Positions 16,361-23,913 of a DNA stretch of 64,000 nucleotides are shown piece by piece. Origin of the DNA: Acidimicrobiaceae bacterium. GTDB taxonomy: Bacteria; Actinomycetota; Acidimicrobiia; Acidimicrobiales; Ilumatobacteraceae. Location of the stretch: contig JACJWG010000001.1 in NCBI GenBank assembly GCA_020637235.1, forward strand, positions 186,001-250,000, written 5' to 3'. The translations under genes and the position numbers were made by a program. The number at the start of each line of letters is the position of its first letter. Position 1 is the stretch's first letter. The notes below the pieces were generated by a model that had not been told where the DNA came from, searched no databases, and worked only from the letters and a program-made list of their open reading frames with translations.

Positions 16361-18166
16361 ATGGCGCAATTGCACCCCAGGGTGGACGAGCTGCAGTGCT
16401 TGCCCACGCCGTTGAACGAGGGCGAACGGCAGATGCTCGACGCGCTCGCGCGGCTCGACGACGAGTGGATCGTCTTCGTGCAGCCGTGTCTCGGTCTCGA
16501 CCGGCCCGACTTCATCGTCGTCCATCCGTTGTTCGGGGTGACGGTGGTGGAGGTGAAGGACTGGTCGCTCGGCTGCTACCGGCCGGGTGACGACGGCGAC
16601 CTCGAGGTCCGCCACGGCGGTGGCTGGCGGCGCTGTGACGAGGCGCCACGCGTGCAGGCACATCGCTACCGCGACGCACTACTCGCGCAGTGCTTCACCG
16701 GCGACGATCGCGAGCAAACCGACTTCTCGCTCGTGCGCGGGGTGGTGGTGCTGGTGAGGCACACCACGGTCGACGCCCGGCGGCTGCTCCAGAAGAAGCG
16801 GCAGATCGGCAGCGGTGAAGACCACGTGCACGTGTTCGGCGGCGTGGATCTCGTGGATCAGCCGATCCGGGTGCTCACCGGCTCCCGGAACCCGAAGCCG
16901 CGCCACGTGCCGGAGGAGCACCTGCTGCGCCTGCGACGCCATCTCGCCGAATCCGAGTTGCTCGGCGAGCAGCGCCTGCCGATCAACCTCAACGACACGG
17001 CGAAGAACATCGAACGCAATCCCAACAACGCCCGCATCCGCCGCGTGCGCGGAGCGGCGGGCAGCGGCAAGTCGCTGGGCCTGGCGGCGCGCGCAGCCCG
17101 CCTGGCGGCAGACGGCAAGGAGGTCTTGGTCGTCAGCTTCAACTCGACGCTGCCGCACTACTTGCGGGAGCTGGTCGACAAGCGCTGCCTCGAGATCAAC
17201 GCGCCCAACCGTCTGGTCACGACGATCCACCTTCACGGTCTGTGCAAGCGAGCGATCGACGACGCGAGGCTGCACGGCTACCAGCCCACCAGCGGCGTAC
17301 TGCCGGGAACACTTCACGCGTGGGAGGAGCAGGTCGAGAAGGCGATCGATGCCTACCGGGGCATCGGTGGGCCCACGTTCGACGCGGTGCTGGTCGACGA
17401 AGGGCAGGACTTCAGCCTGAAGTGGTGGAACTTCCTGCGTGAGCACGTGGTGCGCCCCGGTGGCGAGATGCTGCTCGTCGCCGACCCGACGCAGGACGTG
17501 TACGGCCAGCGAGCGTGGACCGACGAGGAGGTGATGTCCGGTGCCGGCTTCAACGGCCAGTGGACCGAGGCACGCGGCTCGTATCGGATGCCGCCCGACC
17601 TGATCCCCGTGGTGGCCAGGTTCGCCGAGCGCCACGTGGATGGTGTGCAGGTGAGTCCCATCGTGCCGGAGGATCATCCGCTCCACGACGGCGGGTACCG
17701 CCCGACGATCCGCCGCTGGGTGAATGTCCCTCGGGGTCGGCGGCTCGGCTACGAGCTCGGTGAGCAGGTGCTCGCTCTCCTCGATGCACACCCCGAGCTG
17801 GCGCCGTCGGAGGTGGCGTTCCTCACCACGTCGCACGACGACGGTCTGGACGCGGTGTCGGTGATCGAGGCCGGCGGGCATCCGGTGCATCACCTGTTCG
17901 GCCGCACTCCCGACGAGCGACGCTCCCGCAAGGAGCGATTCTGGCCGCGCAGCCCGCAGGTGAAGGGCAGCACGGTGCAGAGCTTCAAGGGTTGGGAGGC
18001 CCGAGCGGTCGTGTTGTCGGTGGATCGTGGCGACGACTCGCATCGCCTCGCCTACGTGGGCCTCACCCGCGTGAAGAGCGACCTGATGTACAAGTCGGCC
18101 TTCGTCACCGTGGTAAACCGCGACCTCGCGTTGTCGGGCTTCAGCGAGTACTTCGAGGCGAGCTGA
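16361..18166 (+). CDS. NERD nuclease domain fused to a UvrD-type helicase
   Basis: The product is 601 residues from ATG 16361 with AGGAG upstream. Residues ~25-110 form a NERD domain (LDRPDFIVVHPLFG, then VVEVKDW near 62-68, the E-x-K pair). The rest is a compact superfamily-1 helicase: Walker A GAAGSGKS near 231-238, Walker B VDEGQDF near 345, VADPTQDVYG, a YRMP motif-IV-like element, QSFKGWEA and VGLTRVK near the end. It probably moves along and nicks nucleic acid, as the related NERD-helicase proteins of defence islands are thought to do. The next gene starts within its stop codon (TGATG). Confidence 0.85.
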   Translation: MAQLHPRVDELQCLPTPLNEGERQMLDALARLDDEWIVFVQPCLGLDRPDFIVVHPLFGVTVVEVKDWSLGCYRPGDDGDLEVRHGGGWRRCDEAPRVQAHRYRDALLAQCFTGDDREQTDFSLVRGVVVLVRHTTVDARRLLQKKRQIGSGEDHVHVFGGVDLVDQPIRVLTGSRNPKPRHVPEEHLLRLRRHLAESELLGEQRLPINLNDTAKNIERNPNNARIRRVRGAAGSGKSLGLAARAARLAADGKEVLVVSFNSTLPHYLRELVDKRCLEINAPNRLVTTIHLHGLCKRAIDDARLHGYQPTSGVLPGTLHAWEEQVEKAIDAYRGIGGPTFDAVLVDEGQDFSLKWWNFLREHVVRPGGEMLLVADPTQDVYGQRAWTDEEVMSGAGFNGQWTEARGSYRMPPDLIPVVARFAERHVDGVQVSPIVPEDHPLHDGGYRPTIRRWVNVPRGRRLGYELGEQVLALLDAHPELAPSEVAFLTTSHDDGLDAVSVIEAGGHPVHHLFGRTPDERRSRKERFWPRSPQVKGSTVQSFKGWEARAVVLSVDRGDDSHRLAYVGLTRVKSDLMYKSAFVTVVNRDLALSGFSEYFEAS

Positions 18167-18831
18167 TGGCCGCACGCGGTCCGTCGACACGGCCAAAGCC
18201 GGGCACCGCCGAGTGGCGTGCCGAGGTGCTCGAGCGACATCCGCGCGCGTACGAACCGTGGAGCACCGACGAGGATCAGCAACTCCGACTCGAGTTCGCG
18301 AGCGGCGATCATGTGCAGCAGATGAGCGAACGCCACGAGCGTCGGCTTGGTGCCATCACCTCTCGGCTGCGGCACCTCGGTCTCGTCGGTCCGCTCCCCG
18401 AGGTGACCGCCGACGCCCTGCACCGCGAGCTGCGTCAGATGTTGCATGCCATCGGCAGCCGGTCGCGCACCGCGGTGATCGCCGCGTTCATCGACGGGCT
18501 CGGCCCGGCCGGGCTGGCGAGGCGTCTCGCCGTCGAGCCCGATCTCGCGCAGACGCTCGGTGACCGCTCGCTGGACCGGCTCGCCCGACTGGTCCTCACC
18601 GACGGATCAGCCGGGCTCCGGTCGTGCATCGCCCGAGTGGGCCGCGCGCAGCTCAGCGGTGAGGTAACCCTGAGCTCGTTGCCAGAAGGAGCAAAGCCGA
18701 ACGCTCTCTGCCTGCTGATTGCATTGTCGGACGCGCTGATCCGCGTCGCACCAGCTCACCTGGCGATCGGCGAGAGGGTCGCCCCATCGGCGCGCGCCCC
18801 TCTGGTACAACGGGTCCATGGCAGGACATAG
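18166..18831 (+). CDS. Small DNA-binding protein with a Myb/SANT-like N-terminus
   Basis: This 221-residue protein overlaps the stop of the NERD-UvrD gene by 1 nt. Residues ~28-75 read PWSTDEDQQLRLEF... RLGAITSRLRHLGLV. This is the Trp-bearing trihelical domain often found appended to superfamily-1 helicases, where it contacts DNA. The remaining helical part has no recognisable motif. Here the domain is a separate, coupled protein, so it is likely a partner of the helicase. Its last 14 bp overlap the herA remnant. Confidence 0.65.
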   Translation: MAARGPSTRPKPGTAEWRAEVLERHPRAYEPWSTDEDQQLRLEFASGDHVQQMSERHERRLGAITSRLRHLGLVGPLPEVTADALHRELRQMLHAIGSRSRTAVIAAFIDGLGPAGLARRLAVEPDLAQTLGDRSLDRLARLVLTDGSAGLRSCIARVGRAQLSGEVTLSSLPEGAKPNALCLLIALSDALIRVAPAHLAIGERVAPSARAPLVQRVHGRT

Positions 18832-19553
18832 CGACGATTCCCAGGAATCGCCGATGGTCGGTCGGGTGCTCGGCACCGACGATGCGACCCCGTTGGAGTT
18901 CTGGGTCGCGGTCGCCCCGGGTTCTCACCTCCAGCTCGACGATGTGGTGGCGTTCGATCGCGTGCTACCCGCGGGTGAGCTGCTCCACATCTACGGCATC
19001 GTCGGACACGTGCGCGCGCGTCACGAGGGCGCCCGCTTCCCTCCCCTCCCCGGCGCAGCGGTCCGAAAGGAAGCGCACGACGAGCGGGCGGCGGCACTCG
19101 ACTTCGAATCGGTGGGGCGCAAGCAGCCTGCGGGTCTCTGCCGCGGTAACCAGCCGCTGGGCCTCGAAGTACCCGCCTTGCGAGGGCGGCAGTCCGATCA
19201 GGAAGATCCTTCTCGACGTGGCCGAACGCGAGCGCAGCTATGGGATCATCCTGATCGGCGCGCCGCAGACAGCCAGCGAGGTCGAGCGTCGCATCGTGGC
19301 GAACAGCGCTGTACGTGTGGTAGGTCGCCTCGACCTGGGCGAGGCAGGCCGCGAGCAGCACGGGTGGCTGCCACCCGCACAGCGTCAGCGGTCGCGCATC
19401 TTGTAGCCCGGCTCGATGTACGTGTCGCGGCCACGCCTCCCGATACCGCTGCTGTCGAGTTCCTTCCCCTCCTGGGCCATCCGTTCTGCCGAGGCAGCGC
19501 CTGCGCCACAGCCGTCGGGGCGCCCGCCGATCCATCCGATGGGTTGTCGCTGA
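18818..19553 (+). pseudogene. herA: Decayed HerA-type bipolar ATPase (ends kept, centre lost)
   Basis: The N-terminal piece (18818-19038) reads GRVLGTDDATPLEFWVAVAP to GIVGHVRARHEGARF, the HAS-barrel of HerA helicases. The C-terminal piece (about 19205-19553), in another frame, reads LLDVAERERSYGIILIGAPQ and VERRIVANSAVRVVGRLDL. That is the highly conserved HerA end, followed by an internal TAG at 19404. The ATPase core of several hundred residues is missing and replaced by ~165 bp of unrelated sequence. The natural stop lies next to the sbcD start. The gene is dead; it marks an older HerA-SbcD locus. Confidence 0.8.
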
Positions 19554-19554
19554 C

Positions 19555-19665
19555 ATGAAGTTGCTCCACACCAGCGAATGGCATGTGGGAAAGCAGATGC
19601 GCGGCAACGGTCGCGCGGACGAGCACCGGGCTGTGCTGCGCGAAGCCATGGCGATCGCCGACGAG
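19555..19665 (+). pseudogene. sbcD: N-terminal fragment of SbcD/Mre11-type exonuclease
   Basis: The frame MKLLHTSEWHVGKQMRG... DEHRAVLREAMAIADE matches the first ~37 residues of SbcD-like nucleases (H-T-S-D/E-W-H-x-G metal motif, here with Glu where Asp is usual). The downstream metallophosphatase motifs GD, GNH and the rest are absent. The open frame runs to 19818 as unrelated sequence. It sits directly after the herA stop, the usual order of a herA-sbcD operon. The truncation meets the DUF262 gene, whose insertion or deletion history probably removed the rest. Confidence 0.7.
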
Positions 19666-21905
19666 GCGTATCGGCCGCAAGGAAGTCACGGGACCTGCCT
19701 GCCGCCAGCAGCTCCCGACGCGCACCGGTCGCTGATCACACGCTTGCGCGGCGTCGCCCCGAGTTGGCGGCCGCATGGACGCCCACTGATCGCGAAGGAG
19801 AAGAATGAAGGCAACTGAGACATCGCTAGCTGATCTGCTGAGCGGCAAGAAGCAGTATCTGATGCCCCTGTACCAGCGAGCGTATTCCTGGACGCCGAAG
19901 CAGTTTGAGCAACTCTGGACAGATCTCGTCGAACTCGCAGAGGCCTTTGATGGCACCGCCCGGAGCTCGCACTTCATGGGTTCGATGGTCCTGGCTCCGG
20001 CCCCAACCCTGGGCCCAGCCGGTGTGGCCGAATGGCTCGTCGTTGACGGCCAACAACGCCTCACGACCCTGACGGTGCTGCTCGCTGCGATCCGTGACCA
20101 CGCCGCTGTCGATGACCCCGATGCAGTCGAGCGAATTGACGAGCAGTACCTGGTCAACAAGTGGGCAACCGGCGACGCCCGCTACAAGGTCAACCCCACG
20201 CAGCTCGATCGTCCTTCGTACCGCGCGATCGTCGATCGCCATCACGGAGCCGACCGCGGCGAGGGTGTCGCAGCCGCGTATCGATACTTCCGCGCACAGC
20301 TCGAGCGCTTCGATGACCCCGATGACCCTCACGATGTCCGGCGTCTCGAGGACTCCGTTGCGAGCTGTCTCTCGATCGTGGTGATCAGCGCGCAGCAGGG
20401 GGACAACGTCCACCGAATCTTCGAGTCGCTCAACAACACCGGGGTTCGGCTCACCCAAGCTGATCTGCTGCGCAACTACTTCTTCATGCGGATGCCCTCA
20501 CGCGGAGAGACCGCCTACCACGCGTACTGGCTGCCGATGCAGGACATGTTGCGTCCTGACGAGCTCGAGCAGGTGGTCTGGCTGGACCTCATTCTTCGGG
20601 GTAACCCGCAGGTGCGGCGCGATGAGATCTATCGCGAGCAGCAGAGTCGCCTCGAGGCAATCACGGACGAGGCTGCGCTCGAGGAGGAGTTGAGGCACCT
20701 GCACCATCTTGCGGGGCTGTTTCGGCTCATCGTCGAGCCAGCTCGCGAGCACGATGCGGCGATCGCTGTCGGGCTCCACCGACTGAGCGAGTGGGCCGCG
20801 CAAACGGTCCAACCACCTGTTCTCAAGCTTCTCGATCTGAGAGCTCGGGGGGTGGCGAGCAATGAGCAGGTTGCTTCCGCACTCCTCGTTCTCGAGAGCT
20901 TCCTCGTACGGCGCATGATTGTGGGCCGAGCGACGAACAATCTCAACCGGATCTTCAGCACGCTTCCAGCCGAGATCGATGGAACGGCGCCCGTCGATGA
21001 TCAGGTTCGTCTCAGCCTCTCTGGCTCGAGGAAGTACTGGCCGACGGACGCCGAACTACGAGAGGCCGTGTTGAGTGGCCCGTTCTACTGGCGAGGTCGC
21101 GGCATCCAGCGCGCATTCGTGCTGCGCCGCCTCGAGCAGTCGTTCGGTTCGAAGGAGCCCGTCGACTTCTCGACGCTGACGATCGAGCACGTGCTGCCGC
21201 AGCAACCGAGCGACGACTGGTGGGACGTTCTGGCAGCCGAAGGTGACGACGACGCCGACCCTCGTGCGGTTCACGGTCAGCTCGTCCACACACTGGGAAA
21301 TCTCACTCTCACCGGATACAACTCAACGCTCTCGAACAGACCATTTGCAGAGAAGCGGACGCACCTGTCACACAGTGCGCTTCGCATGAATCAGTCGATC
21401 GCCGCCCATGACCACTGGAACGCTGCGACGATTCGAGCGCGAGCGAAAGATCTCGCTCAGCGCTGCATCGACATCTGGGTGGGACCGATCGAGAGCGTGC
21501 AGGAGGCAACCGACTCGACGACCCTCACGGGGCTTCGCGTCCTGCTCGCTCTGATCCCTCCTGGCACCTGGACCACCTATGGCGATATAGCGGCAATCCT
21601 CGGTTCGCATCCAGTTGCCGTTGGTGCGCTGATGGCCACGAACGGAGTGCCGAATCCATGGCGCGTACTCAACTCGCAGGGCCGTATCGCTGACGGGTTC
21701 CGCTGGGAGGACCCGTCGGACAACACGGACCCGTTGGACCTGCTGCGCGACGAGGGAGCGAAGGTCTCAGAAGATGGCACGGTGCACCCATCGCAGCGAC
21801 TGTCGCTCGCCGACCTCGCCGACCTACTGGGTGTTCAGGTCGACGACACCGTCGAGTTCCTTGAGGACGACGCCCGCCGCGAACTTTTCGAGAGCGAGCT
21901 TCGGG

Positions 21906-21908
21906 ACC
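21906..21908 (+). repeat. Left copy of 3-bp target duplication (ACC)
   Basis: ACC directly before the left inverted repeat is repeated at 23213-23215 after the right one. A 3-bp duplication is normal for IS3-family insertion. Confidence 0.8.
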
Positions 21909-21931
21909 TGAGGTTCTCCCCGTTTGACGGA
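21909..21931 (+). repeat. IS3-family left terminal inverted repeat
   Basis: The 23 bp begin TGAGGTTCTCCCC and match the reverse complement of 23190-23212 at 20 positions. Confidence 0.9.
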
Positions 21932-21971
21932 CATCTACCTTGAGGGCTGGAGAGCCCGGATTGGAGTGTCC

Positions 21972-22283
21972 ATGTCAACTGGTAAGGGTTCCGGCCGGTC
22001 GCGCCGGAAGTTCACCCCTGAGTTCAAGGCCGAGGTCGTCGCGATGGTCGAGGCCTCGGGCGGCAAGATCGCCCAGGTCGCCCGCGAGATGCGTCTGCAT
22101 GACTCATCGGTCGGCAACTGGGTCCGCGAGGCCCGCGAGGCCAAGGCCGGCCAGGCGCCGACGGCGGCGGAACGAGCCGAGATTCGAGAGCTGAAAGCCG
22201 AGCTGGAGCGGGTCACTCGGGAGCGTGACATCTTGGGAAAAGCTGTCGCCTACTTCTCGGCGTCGCACCCGAAGAACGTGTGA
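21972..22283 (+). CDS. IS3-family transposase OrfA (DNA-binding subunit)
   Basis: This 103-residue protein starts at ATG 21972 inside the IS. It has the helix-turn-helix of IS3 OrfA (RRKFTPEFKAEVVAMVEA... IAQVAREMRLHDSSVGNWVR) and a C-terminal leucine-zipper-like coiled coil (IRELKAELERVTRERDILGKA). The stop overlaps the OrfB start in a GTGA at 22280-22283. In this family a programmed -1 shift near such overlaps usually yields the OrfAB fusion; I see no obvious slippery A6G run, so plain reinitiation is possible. Confidence 0.92.
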   Translation: MSTGKGSGRSRRKFTPEFKAEVVAMVEASGGKIAQVAREMRLHDSSVGNWVREAREAKAGQAPTAAERAEIRELKAELERVTRERDILGKAVAYFSASHPKNV

Positions 22284-23182
22284 CCGCCGTGTACACGTTC
22301 ATCGCCGAGGAGCAGGCTGATCCTGCGTGCGACTGGTCGGTCACCGAGATGTGCGCGGTGCTCGAGGTGTCCCGGTCGGGGTTCTACGACTGGCAGAACC
22401 GTGGCCCATCGGCACGCGAACTCGAAGACGTCGTGTTGGCCCGCGAGATCGAGCTGATCTATGTCGCGTCGGGTGAGACCTACGGGGTCCCGCGGATGAC
22501 CCACTGGTTGCATCAGCAAGGCTTCGAGGTCAACCACAAACGCGTCGCCCGGATCATGCGCGACCTGGGCCTGGAGGGTGAGTCCGGCCGCCGACGAGTC
22601 CGGACCACGATCGTCGACAAGGGTGCGGTCGGAGCGTCGGATCATGTCCGACGCGACTTCAACCCGCCCGCCCCTGACGTCGTGTGGTGCGGCGACATCA
22701 CCTACCTGCACACCGGTGAGGGCTGGCTCTACCTCGCCACCGTCATCGATCTGTTCTCCCGGCGGGTCATCGGCTGGGCCGCCGCGGAGCACATGCGCAC
22801 CGAGCTCGTCACCACCGCGCTCGAGATGGCCGTCGCTACCCGCGGCGGCCACGTGGCCGGAGTCGTGTTCCACAGCGACCGCGGGTCGGTCTACACCTCG
22901 CACACCTACGGCGAGCTCTGCACCCGCCACGGCGTGATCCAGTCGATGGGCGCGACCGGTGTCTGCTGGGACAACTCCGTCGCTGAGAGCTGGTTCGGGA
23001 CGATGAAACGCGAGCTCGCTCACCGCCGGCGTTGGGCAACCAGGGCCGAAGCCCGGCGGGATCTGATCCGCTGGATCGAGGGCTGGTTCAACCCGAGACG
23101 GCTGCACTCCTCGAACAACTACCGCAGCCCCATCGACTGGGAGAACCTCTACTACCGTCGCGGTGACGGCATCGCCGCATAA
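22280..23182 (+). CDS. IS3-family transposase OrfB (DDE catalytic subunit)
   Basis: The product is 300 residues from GTG 22280. An N-terminal HTH region (WSVTEMCAVLEVSRSGFYDW) precedes the integrase core. Catalytic residues are Asp in WCGDITYLHT, Asp in FHSDRGSVYTS, and Glu in NSVAESWFGTMKREL, with the usual D35E spacing between the last two. It cuts and joins IS ends. Full length suggests activity. Confidence 0.95.
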   Translation: MTAVYTFIAEEQADPACDWSVTEMCAVLEVSRSGFYDWQNRGPSARELEDVVLAREIELIYVASGETYGVPRMTHWLHQQGFEVNHKRVARIMRDLGLEGESGRRRVRTTIVDKGAVGASDHVRRDFNPPAPDVVWCGDITYLHTGEGWLYLATVIDLFSRRVIGWAAAEHMRTELVTTALEMAVATRGGHVAGVVFHSDRGSVYTSHTYGELCTRHGVIQSMGATGVCWDNSVAESWFGTMKRELAHRRRWATRAEARRDLIRWIEGWFNPRRLHSSNNYRSPIDWENLYYRRGDGIAA

Positions 23183-23189
23183 CCACCCG

Positions 23190-23212
23190 TCCGCCAAGCG
23201 GGGCGAACCTCA
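23190..23212 (-). repeat. IS3-family right terminal inverted repeat
   Basis: The 23 bp end in GGGGCGAACCTCA and pair with 21909-21931 at 20 of 23 positions. Confidence 0.9.
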
Positions 23213-23215
23213 ACC
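23213..23215 (+). repeat. Right copy of 3-bp target duplication (ACC)
   Basis: It matches 21906-21908. Removing the IS and one ACC copy restores the host gene in frame. Confidence 0.8.
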
Positions 23216-23655
23216 GCCAGCCCGAGTCGGTTGCGTCCGCAGTGCTCGGTGTCCTCGCGCATTGGCGCGAGCTCGGTGGAACGGTTGCCTACGGCAGCGG
23301 TAAGGAGACGAGCGCCATCCTTAAGCTGGTGCCATACGGGCACAACGGCTTCAAGCTGTGGTGCGGTGCGTTCTACCCCACATCCGGCTCGCTCGCGATC
23401 TGGTTCCAGCACCTAAAGGCGAAGGAGCCCTTTTCCGAGGTCACGGTGCGAGAGGAACTGCGCCGTTTGCTCAACGAAGGACCCGCGATCAACATCGCTG
23501 AGAGCAAGCTCGGGCTCAGGCCCTCAGTCCCCCTGTCGGCGCTCGCGGGCGACGATTCGGTGAAGGCCGTCGAGCGGGCGTTCGCCTACCTCGTTGGTGC
23601 GGCCATGGGACCGACTCGAGGCCAGTTGTCAGAGCTCAGTGGTGAACAGAGCTGA
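23216..23655 (+). pseudogene. 3' part of the IS-split DUF262-HNH-ATL gene (C-terminal domain)
   Basis: Joining 21908 to 23216 continues the reading frame as R-D-R-Q-P-E-S-V and on through 146 codons to the stop at 23653-23655. The rebuilt protein is 847 residues. The C-terminal ~145 residues (AVLGVLAHWRELGGTVAYGSGK... KLWCGAFYPTSGSLAIWFQHL) form a compact alpha/beta domain that I do not recognise. A start at GTG 23242 could allow separate translation, but no ribosome site supports it. Confidence 0.88.
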
Positions 23656-23913
23656 AGCTTTGAGCGAGAACGCCTGGAGCGGCAGACACTGGTTTCGATG
23701 TCATGCCGAGCGAGTCTGGGCCCTACTTCCTCGAGTTGGCGGCAGAGTGCGTCAGGCGTCGGTCGACTTCCGTTCGACGCGCTCGGACCTTTGCTACAAC
23801 AGAGTTGTGCTGCATAAGCCGACGCTCATGCCGTCTTACGATTCAGCTTCAACTGAACGACGGCAACGCTCTGTGATCAGCTTGACTCAGGTGAGCCACG
23901 AGAGAGCACAACC
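23656..23913 (+). promoter_or_regulatory. Leader region of the five-gene defence operon
   Basis: These 258 bp hold no gene and are more AT-rich than their surroundings. A short dyad ACAAC-AGA-GTTGT lies at 23796-23808 and a TTCAG/CTGAA pair lies near 23840. TTGACT at 23882-23887 resembles a -35, but no convincing -10 lies at the right spacing. No regulator gene is attached to the operon. Confidence 0.3.

Larger units (their letters stand above)
19805..21943 (+). pseudogene. 5' part of an IS-split DUF262-HNH-ATL restriction-type gene
   Basis: A strong GAAGGAGA site precedes ATG 19805. Residues ~1-270 are DUF262 (LYQRAYSWTPKQF, VDGQQRLTTL near 80, LNNTGVRLTQADLLRNY), the nucleotide-dependent half of GmrSD/BrxU-type enzymes. 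Residues ~450-560 are DUF1524, an HNH-like nuclease (TIEHVLPQ, HTLGNLTLTGYNSTLSN, FAEKR). Residues ~575-680 are an alkyltransferase-like (ATL) domain (IPPGTWTTYGDIAAILG, VPNPWRVLNSQGRI) with Trp where the reactive Cys of MGMT would be. The IS begins after codon 701, so the last residues to 21943 are IS-encoded. The truncated 712-aa product keeps all three named domains and may still function. Confidence 0.85.
21909..23212 (+). mobile_element. Complete IS3-family insertion sequence, 1304 bp
   Basis: The element has 23-bp terminal inverted repeats (21909-21931 and 23190-23212, 20 of 23 matching) starting TGAGGTTC and ending GAACCTCA. It has a 3-bp ACC target duplication and two overlapping genes for OrfA and a DDE transposase. 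Both frames are intact, so it may still be active. It lies inside the DUF262-HNH-ATL gene. The intact repeats and perfect target duplication suggest a recent insertion. Confidence 0.95.

Noticed and set aside
19690..19803. Segment after the sbcD fragment resembling a treble-clef motif (RRPELAAAWTPT)
   Set aside because: About 20 residues only, with no Cys residues and no start; too short to call a gene or remnant.
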